A stretch of 64,000 nt of DNA from Streptomyces sp. NBC_01244 (GTDB taxonomy: Bacteria; Actinomycetota; Actinomycetes; Streptomycetales; Streptomycetaceae), in contig NZ_CP108488.1 in assembly GCF_035987325.1 (NCBI RefSeq), positions 5,642,001 through 5,706,000 on the forward strand. Reading direction: 5' to 3'. The notes under the pieces were generated by a model. It had not been told where the DNA came from. It worked only from the letters and a program-made list of their open reading frames with translations, and ran no database searches. The stretch's first letter is position 1. Each line of letters starts with the position of its first letter. Position numbers and translations under genes: made by a program. Below, piece after piece: positions 45,420 through 54,449 of the stretch.

Positions 45420-46400
45420 GTGTCTGACCCGAACCTGAACGTGAGCCCCGACTCCGTCGAGTCCGTCGAGGACGAGCTCGACATCGTCGAGGCTGCAGAC
45501 GCTGTGGACCCGGACGAGGCCGAGCTCGCCGACGCCGAGGCGGGTGTCGCCGCCGAAGAGGCCGCGCTGCACGTCGAGGGCGAGGTCGATGCCGAGGCTG
45601 ATGTCGAGTACTCCAACGACGCTGACGACGCCGACGACGCTGACGAGGACGACGCCGAAGAGGCCGACGACTCCGAGGACGCCGACGAGGACGAGGCCGA
45701 CGAGGCTTCCGACGACGCCGTCGAGGCCGAGGCCGACGACGCGGAGGCCGAAGAGGCCGCCGACGTCGAGCCCGCCGAGCCCGTCGACCCCATCCAGGCC
45801 CTGCGCGAAGAGCTGCGCCTCCTGCCCGGCGAGTGGTACGTCATCCACACCTACGCCGGCTACGAGAAGCGCGTGAAGGCCAACCTGGAGCAGCGCGCCG
45901 TCTCGCTCAACGTCGAGGACTTCATCTACCAGGCCGAGGTGCCCGAGGAAGAGATCGTCCAGATCAAGAACGGCGAGCGCAAGAACGTCCGGCAGAACAA
46001 GCTGCCCGGTTACGTTCTCGTCCGCATGGATCTGACGAACGAGTCCTGGGGCGTCGTCCGCAACACCCCCGGTGTCACCGGCTTCGTGGGCAACGCGTAC
46101 GACCCGTACCCGCTGACCCTGGACGAGATCGTCAAGATGCTCGCTCCGGAGCTGCAGGAGAAGGCCGCCAAGCTGGCAGCGGAAGAGGCCGGTCTGCCGG
46201 CGCCCGCCGTCAAGCGCGCCATCGAGGTCCTGGACTTCGAGGTCGGCGACTCGGTCACCGTCACCGACGGCCCGTTCGCGACGCTGCAGGCGACCATCAA
46301 CGAGATCAACCCGGACTCGAAGAAGGTCAAGGGTCTCGTCGAGATCTTCGGCCGCGAGACCCCGGTCGAGCTCAGCTTCGACCAGATCCAGAAGAACTGA
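45420..46400 (+). CDS. nusG: Transcription termination/antitermination protein NusG
   Basis: A 326-residue protein starting at a GTG ([19 protein letters not shown]). The first 115 or so residues are extremely acidic (runs of Asp, Glu and Ala such as [18 protein letters not shown]) and probably disordered. The NGN domain begins at [26 protein letters not shown] and includes [29 protein letters not shown]. The KOW domain is [26 protein letters not shown]. It binds RNA polymerase and links it to Rho or ribosomes. An acidic extension is known in streptomycete NusG, and this one is long. Confidence 0.96.
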   Translation: MSDPNLNVSPDSVESVEDELDIVEAADAVDPDEAELADAEAGVAAEEAALHVEGEVDAEADVEYSNDADDADDADEDDAEEADDSEDADEDEADEASDDAVEAEADDAEAEEAADVEPAEPVDPIQALREELRLLPGEWYVIHTYAGYEKRVKANLEQRAVSLNVEDFIYQAEVPEEEIVQIKNGERKNVRQNKLPGYVLVRMDLTNESWGVVRNTPGVTGFVGNAYDPYPLTLDEIVKMLAPELQEKAAKLAAEEAGLPAPAVKRAIEVLDFEVGDSVTVTDGPFATLQATINEINPDSKKVKGLVEIFGRETPVELSFDQIQKN

Positions 46401-46430
46401 TCCACAGCCTTCTGGCACACGCTTCCGGAC

Positions 46431-46466
46431 AGGTCAGATTGCCCCCTTGCGGGCGGTCTGACCTGC
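46431..46466 (+). terminator. Terminator between nusG and rplK
   Basis: A 9-bp perfect stem (CAGGTCAGA with TCTGACCTG), with more G-C pairing inside, is followed by CTCGGTTTTC. It separates the secE-nusG message from rplKA, whose promoter would lie at 46467-46570. Confidence 0.75.
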
Positions 46467-46570
46467 TCGGTTTTCAGCCTCGCACCGATACCCGTTATCG
46501 TGGTGCGGTATGCCTCCATCCGGATGACCGGATTGGCGGCGAAAACTCTCACTAGGACCCGGAGAGAGCA

Positions 46571-47005
46571 ATGCCTCCCAAGAAGAAGAAGATCACGGGG
46601 CTTATCAAGCTCCAGATCAAGGCCGGTGCGGCCAACCCGGCTCCGCCGGTCGGCCCCGCGCTCGGTCAGCACGGCGTCAACATCATGGAGTTCTGCAAGG
46701 CCTACAACGCCGCGACCGAGTCGCAGCGTGGCATGGTCGTGCCGGTGGAGATCACGGTCTACGACGACCGCTCCTTCACCTTCATCACCAAGACGCCGCC
46801 GGCCGCGCGCCTCATCCTGAAGGCCGCAGGCATCGAGAAGGGCTCCGGCGAGCCGCACAAGACCAAGGTCGCCAAGCTTTCCGGCGCCCAGGTCCGCGAG
46901 ATCGCCGAGCTGAAGATGCCCGACCTGAACGCCAACGACGTCGACGCCGCGATGAAGATCATCGCCGGCACCGCGCGTTCGATGGGCGTCACGGTCGAAG
47001 GCTGA
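46571..47005 (+). CDS. rplK: 50S ribosomal protein L11
   Basis: A 144-residue protein ([46 protein letters not shown]) with GGAGAG upstream. The N-terminal proline-rich domain and the C-terminal rRNA-binding domain ([38 protein letters not shown]) are complete. L11 builds the GTPase-associated centre with 23S rRNA; it is needed for RelA-type stringent response and thiostrepton binding. It is cotranscribed with rplA. Confidence 0.98.
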   Translation: MPPKKKKITGLIKLQIKAGAANPAPPVGPALGQHGVNIMEFCKAYNAATESQRGMVVPVEITVYDDRSFTFITKTPPAARLILKAAGIEKGSGEPHKTKVAKLSGAQVREIAELKMPDLNANDVDAAMKIIAGTARSMGVTVEG

Positions 47006-47091
47006 TTCAGCCACCTCCCAGCACCACAGTGGTAGGGCCAAGCGCTGGTCCGCACCACGACTCCATGCCTGATCACAACACAGGAGCAGAA

Positions 47092-47820
47092 GTGAAGCGC
47101 AGCAAGACTCTCCGCGCTGCGGACGCCAAGGTCGACCGGGAGAAGCTTTACGCCCCGCTCGAGGCCGTCCGTGTCGCCAAGGAGACCTCCGCGACCAAGT
47201 TCGACAGCACCGTCGAGGTCGCCTTCCGCCTGGGTGTAGACCCGCGCAAGGCCGACCAGATGGTCCGCGGCACCGTGAACCTCCCGCACGGCACCGGCAA
47301 GACCGCCCGGGTCCTGGTCTTCGCGACCGGTGACCGTGCTGCGGCCGCGGAAGCCGCCGGCGCCGACATTGTCGGCGACGACGAGCTCATCAACGAGATC
47401 GCCAAGGGCAACCGCCTCAACGAGTTCGACGCCGTTGTCGCCACGCCGGACCTCATGGGCAAGGTCGGCCGCCTCGGCCGCGTGCTCGGTCCCCGTGGCC
47501 TGATGCCGAACCCGAAGACCGGCACCGTCACGATGGACGTCGCGAAGGCTGTCACCGAGATCAAGGGTGGCAAGATCGAGTTCCGCGTCGACAAGCACTC
47601 GAACCTGCACTTCATCATCGGCAAGGTCTCCTTCTCCGATGAGCAGCTGGTCGAGAACTACGGCGCGGCCCTGGACGAGATCCTTCGTCTGAAGCCGTCC
47701 GCCGCGAAGGGCCGCTACATCAAGAAGGCCGCCCTCAGCACCACCATGGGCCCCGGCATCCTGCTGGACTCGAACCGCACCCGGAACCTCCTCGTCGAGG
47801 AAGACCCGGCCGCGGTCTGA
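47092..47820 (+). CDS. rplA: 50S ribosomal protein L1
   Basis: A 242-residue protein starting at a GTG ([20 protein letters not shown]) with AGGAG upstream. Family features include [34 protein letters not shown] and the signature [21 protein letters not shown]. It binds 23S rRNA at the L1 stalk and in many bacteria represses its own operon. A strong intrinsic terminator follows. Confidence 0.98.
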   Translation: MKRSKTLRAADAKVDREKLYAPLEAVRVAKETSATKFDSTVEVAFRLGVDPRKADQMVRGTVNLPHGTGKTARVLVFATGDRAAAAEAAGADIVGDDELINEIAKGNRLNEFDAVVATPDLMGKVGRLGRVLGPRGLMPNPKTGTVTMDVAKAVTEIKGGKIEFRVDKHSNLHFIIGKVSFSDEQLVENYGAALDEILRLKPSAAKGRYIKKAALSTTMGPGILLDSNRTRNLLVEEDPAAV

Positions 47821-47870
47821 TCAGCCCCGAGCCTTCGGGCTCTGAGCCCCAGGGCTCGCTGAACGGCCGA

Positions 47871-47920
47871 ATCCGGGCCCTTCGTCCCCTTCCAAGGGGG
47901 CGGGGGGCCCGGATTTTTTT
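47871..47920 (+). terminator. Strong intrinsic terminator after rplA
   Basis: A perfect 10-bp stem (ATCCGGGCCC with GGGCCCGGAT) has further CCCC/GGGG pairing inside and is followed by a run of seven T. It ends the rplK-rplA operon. Confidence 0.92.
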
Positions 47921-47986
47921 GTCGGTGGGCGTCGCCGGGCCGGCCCCTAACCTGCTCGACAGGCGATCCACACGTGGTTCACAGTG

Positions 47987-48011
47987 AACTGCCTGCGATG
48001 CGCAGGCAGTT
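47987..48011. promoter_or_regulatory. Perfect palindrome upstream of the lipoprotein gene
   Basis: AACTGCCTGCG-ATG-CGCAGGCAGTT has 11-bp perfect arms and a 3-nt centre, ending 38 nt before the start codon. There is no T run, and a real terminator lies just upstream, so an operator or an mRNA leader hairpin is more likely than termination. Confidence 0.55.
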
Positions 48012-48049
48012 TGCGATCGCTCAGCAGTGCGTCATCCAAGGGGTGGGGA

Positions 48050-48985
48050 ATGAACAAGAAGTCCGTATGGACGCGTGCCGGTGTCTCGGTGGCCGCGGTC
48101 ACCGTCATGGTCGGCGTCGCGGGATGTCAGGACGGCGCCACGAAGGCCGCGGACGAGCCCGCGGCCCAGTCTCCGGTCTCGGCGAAGCAGAGCCCCATGG
48201 AGGCCGTCCAGGCCGCCTACAAGAAGACGGCGGCGGCGAAGTCGGCCAAGGTCCGCATGACGATGTCGCTGCCGGCGGACAGCAAGGCCGGTGGCGGCAC
48301 GATGGAGATTTCCGGGGTCCAGGGGTGGGACCCGGCCGTCATGGACATCACCGTGAAGGGCTCCATGTTCAAGGAGCTCGCCGCCGCGGGCGGCGGGGAG
48401 GTCCCCGAAGCCATCCGCATGATGGTCGCGAACAACGTCATGTACATGGACATGGGCACCGCGAACGCCGCCCAGCTGGACGGCAAGCGCTGGATGAAGC
48501 TGGACCTGAACGCCGCCGCGCAGGCCGGGGGAGCGGGCGCCGCCGACCTCGGCGGCATGAGCAGCATGAACCAGGACCCGGCCCAGCAGATCGCGCTCCT
48601 GCTCGACTCCAAGAACCTCAAGCACGTCGGCACCGAGCAGGTCGAGGGTGTGAGCGCGGAGCACTACCAGGGCACTCTGAGCTTCGAGGAGATGCTCGCC
48701 GCCAACGAGTCCTCCAAGGTGCTGTCGGAGGCCGACCGCAAGGCGCTGGTCGAGAACGTCGGGAAGACCGGCCTCAAGGGCTACGACACGGACCTCTGGG
48801 TCAACAAGGACGGCTACCCGGCCCGCATGAGCGTCTCCATGGAGATGGCCGGAGGCACGATGGACCTGGACGCCTACTACTCGGACTACGGCTCGGCGGC
48901 CTCCGTGCAGACCCCGGCCGACAGCGAGACCTTCGACCTCTTCGCGATGCTCAAGGAGATGGGCGGGGCGGGCGCGGGGGCCTGA
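48050..48985 (+). CDS. Lipoprotein, LppX/LprG- or LolA-like fold
   Basis: A 311-residue lipoprotein. ATG at 48050 (MNKKSVWTRAGVSVAAVTVM) after GGGGTGGGG; an in-frame codon at 47984 would place 22 residues before the signal and is rejected. The lipobox VGVAGC places the lipidated Cys near residue 26. The body (MEAVQAAYKKTAAAKSAKVRMTMSLPADSK, VMYMDMGTANAAQLDGKRWMKLDL, YDTDLWVNKDGYPARMSVSM) has the periodic beta pattern of mycobacterial LppX/LprAFG-type lipid-binding lipoproteins. It is unrelated in function to its ribosomal neighbours; the ligand is unknown. Confidence 0.82.
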   Translation: MNKKSVWTRAGVSVAAVTVMVGVAGCQDGATKAADEPAAQSPVSAKQSPMEAVQAAYKKTAAAKSAKVRMTMSLPADSKAGGGTMEISGVQGWDPAVMDITVKGSMFKELAAAGGGEVPEAIRMMVANNVMYMDMGTANAAQLDGKRWMKLDLNAAAQAGGAGAADLGGMSSMNQDPAQQIALLLDSKNLKHVGTEQVEGVSAEHYQGTLSFEEMLAANESSKVLSEADRKALVENVGKTGLKGYDTDLWVNKDGYPARMSVSMEMAGGTMDLDAYYSDYGSAASVQTPADSETFDLFAMLKEMGGAGAGA

Positions 48986-49019
48986 CCCAGGTCGGCCGCC
49001 GGCCTCCGGGCTGACCGAT

Positions 49020-49049
49020 TTGCCTGACCGGCGAACGGTCACGTACTCT
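49020..49049 (+). promoter_or_regulatory. Promoter of rplJ-rplL
   Basis: A -35 TTGCCT (49020-49025), an 18-bp spacer and a -10 TACTCT (49044-49049). The spacer contains the small inverted repeat GACCG-GCGAA-CGGTC. The predicted start point near 49056 gives a leader of about 205 nt before rplJ. Confidence 0.65.
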
Positions 49050-49055
49050 TCCGGA

Positions 49056-49260
49056 GAAGCCAAAGACCGCTGGTCGTTGCCGTGCCCGCAAGGGTGCGGT
49101 GGCCGAAGGATCCGCTAACCGCGGACGTCCTGCGCAGGTGTTCAAGGAAAGTTCCCGGAACTCGTTCCGGTTGAGCTACGCCCTGGCGCCTGCGCCGGGG
49201 CGTTTCGTGTTTATGCCCCTTCTGAGCGGTCCTCATCACCCGGAAGGAGGCCGACGCACT
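49056..49260 (+). ncRNA. L10 leader (autoregulatory 5-prime UTR of rplJ-rplL)
   Basis: A leader of about 205 nt without a reading frame of its own. It contains several foldable segments (CCGCTAACCGCGG, GTGCCCGCAAGGGTGCGG, and CGCCTGCGCCGGGGCG near 49186-49201) and a CTGCGCAGGTG segment that I associate with actinobacterial L10 leaders. Binding of the L10-L12 complex to such leaders represses translation. The class call is from context and remembered sequence; a covariance search would decide. Confidence 0.5.
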
Positions 49261-49791
49261 ATGCCGACGCCCAACAAGGCTGCCGCGGTAGCCGAGCTCA
49301 CGGACCAGTTCCGCGACTCGAACGCCGCCGTGCTGACCGAGTACCGGGGTCTCACCGTCGCGCAGCTCAAGACGCTGCGTCGCTCTCTCGGTGAGAACGC
49401 CCAGTACGCCGTGGTGAAGAACACGCTGACCAAGATTGCGGCCAACCAGGCCGGGATCACCGCGCTGGACGAGCACTTCGCTGGTCCCACCGCGGTCGCC
49501 TTCATCACCGGTGACCCGGTGGAGTCGGCGAAGAGCCTGCGTGACTTCGCCAAGGAAAACCCGAACCTCATCATCAAGGCGGGTGTCCTTGATGGTAAGG
49601 CGCTCACCGCCGATGAGATCAAGAAGCTTGCGGACCTCGAGTCCCGCGAGGTTCTGCTCAGCAAGCTGGCCGGCGCGTTCAAGGGCAAGCAGTCTCAGGC
49701 TGCCTCGCTCTTCCAGGCGCTGCCGTCGAAGTTCGTCCGCACTGCGGAAGCGCTTCGCGTCAAGCTCGCCGAGCAGGGCGGTGCCGAGTAA
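49261..49791 (+). CDS. rplJ: 50S ribosomal protein L10
   Basis: A 176-residue protein ([46 protein letters not shown]) with GGAAGGAGG upstream. It includes [19 protein letters not shown] and the C-terminal helix that binds L7/L12 dimers ([26 protein letters not shown]). L10 anchors the stalk to 23S rRNA and, with L12, controls its own operon through the leader upstream. Confidence 0.97.
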   Translation: MPTPNKAAAVAELTDQFRDSNAAVLTEYRGLTVAQLKTLRRSLGENAQYAVVKNTLTKIAANQAGITALDEHFAGPTAVAFITGDPVESAKSLRDFAKENPNLIIKAGVLDGKALTADEIKKLADLESREVLLSKLAGAFKGKQSQAASLFQALPSKFVRTAEALRVKLAEQGGAE

Positions 49792-49901
49792 TTCGGCTCG
49801 CGCACTGATCCACGCCGCCTAGTGCGTGGGTCAAAGCGGGCCGTTACGCCCGCCTCTATATACATCCGGCACCTGCCGATTTAGTGGAAGGATCGCCCAT
49901 C

Positions 49902-50282
49902 ATGGCGAAGCTCAGCCAGGAAGACCTGCTCGCTCAGTTCGAGGAGCTCACCCTCATCGAGCTCTCCGAGTTCGTGAAGGCGTTCGAGGAGAAGTTCGAC
50001 GTCACCGCCGCCGCGGCCGTCGCCGTTGCCGGTCCGGGTGCCCCGGCCGCCGCTGAGGCCGTCGAGGAGCAGGACGAGTTCGACGTCATCCTCACCGGTG
50101 CCGGCGACAAGAAGATCCAGGTCATCAAGGTCGTGCGCGAGCTGACCTCCCTCGGCCTGAAGGAGGCCAAGGACCTCGTCGACGGCGCTCCGAAGCCCGT
50201 CCTCGAGAAGGTCGCCAAGGAGGCCGCTGAGAAGGCTGCCGAGACCCTCAAGGCCGCCGGCGCCACCGTCGAGGTCAAGTAA
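49902..50282 (+). CDS. rplL: 50S ribosomal protein L7/L12
   Basis: A 126-residue protein ([44 protein letters not shown]). The N-terminal dimer domain, Ala/Pro hinge ([15 protein letters not shown]) and C-terminal factor-binding domain ([53 protein letters not shown]) are all complete. It recruits EF-G and EF-Tu to the ribosome. It follows rplJ by 110 nt. Confidence 0.98.
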   Translation: MAKLSQEDLLAQFEELTLIELSEFVKAFEEKFDVTAAAAVAVAGPGAPAAAEAVEEQDEFDVILTGAGDKKIQVIKVVRELTSLGLKEAKDLVDGAPKPVLEKVAKEAAEKAAETLKAAGATVEVK

Positions 50283-50313
50283 CACCTCTGAGGCCTCTCT
50301 GAGGCCTCAACCA

Positions 50314-50346
50314 AGGGCGATCACCCGTAAGGGTGGTCGCCCTTTG
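50314..50346 (+). terminator. Terminator/attenuator after rplL
   Basis: A 14-bp stem (AAGGGCGATCACCC with GGGTGGTCGCCCTT, one wobble) with a 4-nt loop, followed by T and GGCG. It probably partly ends the rplJL message before rpoB. Confidence 0.8.
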
Positions 50347-50642
50347 GCGTACCCGGAGTGCCTGATTTGCCCCCGTCTCGTTGGGGAGTAGGGTGATCTT
50401 CGTTGCTCCGCGGCAGGGTCCTTCGATGATCCGCTCGGAGCAGGGGGCCTTGACGAACGGGACGCGGCGCGCAATTCTCAGATCCGTCGCGAGATCGGCA
50501 GACTCGATCCGAGATCCGAGGCATGGATCGGGCCCGTATCGGGCATGGATCGACTACGAAGAGGGCAGTACTGTTACGCGCTCTGTATGCGAGAGCCGAA
50601 CCGTTGGACGCAGTTGAAACGACATGGGGAAGGCCTGTTGCC

Positions 50643-50690
50643 GGTTTCCGGAAACCTGGTCTGGACATCAGTGAGCCTAGTGGCTACACT
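50643..50690 (+). promoter_or_regulatory. rpoBC promoter with upstream palindrome
   Basis: A -35 TGGACA (50662-50667), a 17-bp spacer and a -10 TACACT (50685-50690). A perfect 14-bp palindrome GGTTTCCGGAAACC (50643-50656) ends 5 bp upstream of the -35. The predicted start near 50697 gives a 170-nt leader. The rest of the 587-bp gap (50283-50869) holds the rplL terminator and no supportable gene. Confidence 0.75.
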
Positions 50691-50869
50691 GACCCTTTGC
50701 GCTGCCTGTTAGCTGCCCCCTGCCCGTCGCCAGGGGCATGCCCACGCATGAGCACACTTGATTGAACGGCCCTGAGCTGGTCCTTTGACCAGATAGGGGG
50801 CGCTTGTCTTCTGTGTCAGCTGGGACCGGTACGCGCGTAGTGAGTCCGAGCCCTCGGAAGGACCCCCTC

Positions 50870-53800
50870 TTGGCCGCCTCGCGCAACGCCTCGACCAATA
50901 CGAACAACGGTGCCAGCACCGCCCCGCTGCGCATCTCCTTTGCAAAGATCAAGGAGCCCCTCGAGGTTCCGAACCTCCTGGCGCTGCAGACCGAGAGCTT
51001 TGACTGGCTGCTCGGCAACGCCGCCTGGAAGTCTCGCGTCGAGTCGGCGCTTGAGAGCGGACAGGACGTTCCCACCAAGTCCGGTCTGGAAGAGATCTTC
51101 GAGGAGATCTCGCCGATCGAGGACTTCTCCGGGTCGATGTCGCTGACGTTCCGCGACCACCGTTTCGAGCCGGCGAAGAACTCGGTCGACGAGTGCAAGG
51201 ACCGCGACTTCACGTACGCGGCGCCGCTTTTCGTCACTGCCGAGTTCACGAACAACGAGACCGGAGAGATCAAGTCTCAGACGGTCTTCATGGGCGATTT
51301 CCCGCTCATGACCAACAAGGGCACCTTCGTCATCAACGGCACCGAGCGTGTCGTCGTGTCGCAGCTCGTCCGTTCCCCCGGTGTCTACTTCGACTCCTCC
51401 ATCGACAAGACGTCCGACAAGGACATCTTCGCCGCCAAGATCATCCCTTCCCGGGGTGCCTGGCTCGAGATGGAGATCGACAAGCGCGACATGGTCGGTG
51501 TTCGCATCGACCGCAAGCGCAAGCAGTCCGTCACCGTCCTCCTGAAGGCTCTCGGCTGGACCACCGAGCAGATCCTCGAGGAGTTCGGCGAGTACGAGTC
51601 CATGCGCGCCACCCTGGAGAAGGACCACACCCAGGGCCAGGACGACGCGCTGCTCGACATCTACCGCAAGCTGCGTCCCGGCGAACCGCCGACCCGCGAA
51701 GCCGCTCAGACGCTGCTCGAGAACCTCTACTTCAACCCGAAGCGCTACGACCTCGCGAAGGTCGGCCGCTACAAGGTGAACAAGAAGCTCGGCGCCGATG
51801 AGCCGCTGGACGCCGGCGTGCTCACCACCGACGACGTCATCGCGACCATCAAGTACCTGGTCAAGCTGCACGCCGGTGAGACCGAGACCGTCGGTGAGTC
51901 GGGTCGTTCGATCGTCGTCGAGACCGACGACATCGACCACTTCGGCAACCGTCGTCTGCGCAACGTCGGCGAGCTCATCCAGAACCAGGTCCGTACGGGT
52001 CTGGCTCGTATGGAGCGCGTCGTCCGCGAGCGGATGACGACCCAGGACGTCGAGGCGATCACGCCGCAGACCCTGATCAACATCCGGCCGGTCGTCGCCT
52101 CCATCAAGGAGTTCTTCGGCACCAGCCAGCTGTCGCAGTTCATGGACCAGAACAACCCGCTGTCGGGTCTCACCCACAAGCGCCGTCTGTCGGCGCTTGG
52201 CCCGGGTGGTCTGTCCCGTGAGCGGGCCGGCTTCGAGGTCCGAGACGTTCACCCGTCGCACTACGGCCGCATGTGCCCGATCGAGACCCCCGAAGGCCCG
52301 AACATCGGTCTGATCGGCTCGCTCGCGTCCTACGGTCGCGTCAACGCGTTCGGCTTCGTCGAGACCCCGTACCGCAAGGTCATCGAGGGTGTCGTCACCG
52401 ACGAGGTCGACTACCTGACGGCCGACGAGGAAGACCGCTTCGTCATCGCCCAGGCCAACGCCGGCCTGTCCGACGACATGCGCTTCACGGAGAACCGCGT
52501 GCTGGTTCGCCGTCGTGGCGGCGAGATCGACTACATCGCCGGCGACGACGTCGACTACATGGACGTCTCCCCGCGCCAGATGGTGTCCGTCGCGACCGCG
52601 ATGATCCCCTTCCTGGAGCACGACGACGCCAACCGTGCCCTCATGGGCGCGAACATGATGCGCCAGGCCGTTCCGCTCATCAAGGCGGAGGCGCCGCTCG
52701 TCGGCACCGGCATGGAGTACCGCTGTGCGGTCGACGCCGGTGACTCGATCCGTGCGGAGAAGGACGGTGTCGTCCAGGAGGTCTCGGCCGACTACATCAC
52801 CGTCGCCAACGACGACGGCACGTACACCACGTACCGCGTCGCCAAGTTCTCCCGCTCGAACCAGGGCACCTCGGTCAACCAGAAGGTCATCGTCAACGAG
52901 GGTGACCGGATCATCGAGTCCCAGGTCCTCGCCGACGGTCCTGCGACCGAAGAGGGCGAAATGGCCCTCGGCAAGAACCTGCTCGTCGCGTTCATGCCCT
53001 GGGAAGGTCACAACTACGAGGACGCGATCATCCTGTCGCAGCGCCTCGTACAGGACGACGTCCTCTCCTCGATTCACATCGAGGAGCACGAGGTCGACGC
53101 CCGTGACACCAAGCTGGGCCCCGAGGAGATCACCCGGGACATCCCGAACGTCTCCGAGGAGGTCCTGGCGGACCTCGACGAGCGCGGCATCATCCGCATC
53201 GGTGCGGACGTCGTCGCCGGCGACATCCTGGTCGGCAAGGTCACGCCCAAGGGCGAGACCGAGCTGACCCCGGAAGAGCGCCTGCTCCGCGCGATCTTCG
53301 GTGAGAAGGCCCGCGAGGTGCGTGACACCTCGCTCAAGGTTCCTCACGGTGAGATCGGCAAGGTCATCGGTGTCCGCGTCTTCGACCGCGAGGAGGGCGA
53401 CGAGCTTCCCCCGGGCGTGAACCAGCTGGTCCGCGTCTACGTCGCCCAGAAGCGCAAGATCACCGACGGTGACAAGCTCGCCGGCCGCCACGGCAACAAG
53501 GGTGTCATCTCCAAGATCCTTCCGATCGAGGACATGCCCTTCCTTGAGGACGGCACGCCGGTCGACATCATCCTGAACCCGCTGGGTGTCCCGTCCCGAA
53601 TGAACCCGGGACAGGTCCTGGAGATCCACCTCGGCTGGCTCGCCAGCCGCGGCTGGGACGTCTCCGGTCTCGGCGAGGAGTGGGCCGAGCGACTGAAGGC
53701 CATCGGCGCCGACCGCGTCGAGCCCGGCACCAATGTCGCCACCCCGGTGTTCGACGGTGCCCGTGAGGACGAGATCTCCGGCCTGTTCGAGCACACCATC

Positions 53801-54352
53801 CCGAACCGCGACGGGGACCGTCTGGTCCTCCCGACCGGCAAGGCGCACCTGTTCGACGGCCGCTCCGGCGAGCCGTTCCCGGAGCCGGTCTCGATCGGCT
53901 ACATGTACATCCTGAAGCTCCACCACCTGGTCGACGACAAGCTCCACGCTCGGTCGACCGGTCCGTACTCGATGATCACGCAGCAGCCGCTGGGTGGTAA
54001 GGCGCAGTTCGGTGGCCAGCGCTTCGGTGAGATGGAGGTGTGGGCGCTCGAGGCTTATGGCGCCGCTTACGCCCTCCAGGAGCTCCTGACCATCAAGTCC
54101 GATGACGTGACCGGCCGCGTGAAGGTCTACGAGGCCATCGTCAAGGGCGAGAACATCCCCGAGCCGGGCATTCCCGAGTCCTTCAAGGTGCTCATCAAGG
54201 AAATGCAGTCGCTCTGCCTCAACGTGGAGGTGCTGTCCTCGGACGGCATGTCCATCGAGATGCGCGACACCGACGAGGACGTCTTCCGCGCGGCGGAGGA
54301 GCTCGGTATCGACCTGTCCCGGCGTGAGCCGAGCAGCGTCGAAGAGGTCTGA
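50870..54352 (+). CDS. rpoB: RNA polymerase beta subunit
   Basis: A 1160-residue subunit. I choose the TTG at 50870 ([14 protein letters not shown]) because GGAAGGA lies 7 nt upstream and the length fits the known streptomycete protein; a TTG at 50804 would add 22 residues. The rifampicin region reads [20 protein letters not shown] at about 419-438 with Asp426, His436 and Ser441 as in sensitive enzymes. The catalytic-centre stretch [17 protein letters not shown] and the C-terminal clamp segment [26 protein letters not shown] are intact. It forms the core enzyme with RpoC. Confidence 0.98.
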   Translation: MAASRNASTNTNNGASTAPLRISFAKIKEPLEVPNLLALQTESFDWLLGNAAWKSRVESALESGQDVPTKSGLEEIFEEISPIEDFSGSMSLTFRDHRFEPAKNSVDECKDRDFTYAAPLFVTAEFTNNETGEIKSQTVFMGDFPLMTNKGTFVINGTERVVVSQLVRSPGVYFDSSIDKTSDKDIFAAKIIPSRGAWLEMEIDKRDMVGVRIDRKRKQSVTVLLKALGWTTEQILEEFGEYESMRATLEKDHTQGQDDALLDIYRKLRPGEPPTREAAQTLLENLYFNPKRYDLAKVGRYKVNKKLGADEPLDAGVLTTDDVIATIKYLVKLHAGETETVGESGRSIVVETDDIDHFGNRRLRNVGELIQNQVRTGLARMERVVRERMTTQDVEAITPQTLINIRPVVASIKEFFGTSQLSQFMDQNNPLSGLTHKRRLSALGPGGLSRERAGFEVRDVHPSHYGRMCPIETPEGPNIGLIGSLASYGRVNAFGFVETPYRKVIEGVVTDEVDYLTADEEDRFVIAQANAGLSDDMRFTENRVLVRRRGGEIDYIAGDDVDYMDVSPRQMVSVATAMIPFLEHDDANRALMGANMMRQAVPLIKAEAPLVGTGMEYRCAVDAGDSIRAEKDGVVQEVSADYITVANDDGTYTTYRVAKFSRSNQGTSVNQKVIVNEGDRIIESQVLADGPATEEGEMALGKNLLVAFMPWEGHNYEDAIILSQRLVQDDVLSSIHIEEHEVDARDTKLGPEEITRDIPNVSEEVLADLDERGIIRIGADVVAGDILVGKVTPKGETELTPEERLLRAIFGEKAREVRDTSLKVPHGEIGKVIGVRVFDREEGDELPPGVNQLVRVYVAQKRKITDGDKLAGRHGNKGVISKILPIEDMPFLEDGTPVDIILNPLGVPSRMNPGQVLEIHLGWLASRGWDVSGLGEEWAERLKAIGADRVEPGTNVATPVFDGAREDEISGLFEHTIPNRDGDRLVLPTGKAHLFDGRSGEPFPEPVSIGYMYILKLHHLVDDKLHARSTGPYSMITQQPLGGKAQFGGQRFGEMEVWALEAYGAAYALQELLTIKSDDVTGRVKVYEAIVKGENIPEPGIPESFKVLIKEMQSLCLNVEVLSSDGMSIEMRDTDEDVFRAAEELGIDLSRREPSSVEEV

Positions 54353-54359
54353 CGGGCCT

Positions 54360-54389
54360 GACGGGGGGCTCGCTCAAGAGCCCCCCGTC
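54360..54389 (+). other. Hairpin between rpoB and rpoC
   Basis: A perfect 12-bp stem (GACGGGGGGCTC with GAGCCCCCCGTC) with a 6-nt loop lies 7 nt after the rpoB stop. rpoC has no obvious separate promoter in the remaining 60 nt, so a processing or partial attenuation role is more likely than full termination. Confidence 0.65.
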
Positions 54390-54449
54390 ATCCCCGGGAC
54401 CGTTCAGACCATGATTGAGACTCGACCCCGAAAGAGGGATTGACGCACA

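Noticed and set aside
52121..52200. Possible rifampicin-resistance change in rpoB
   Set aside because: The residues at Asp426, His436 and Ser441 are the same as in sensitive enzymes.
50816..53947. 1043-codon open frame antisense to rpoB
   Set aside because: Typical Streptomyces antisense shadow of a strongly biased gene; likewise the 1258-codon frame opposite rpoC.
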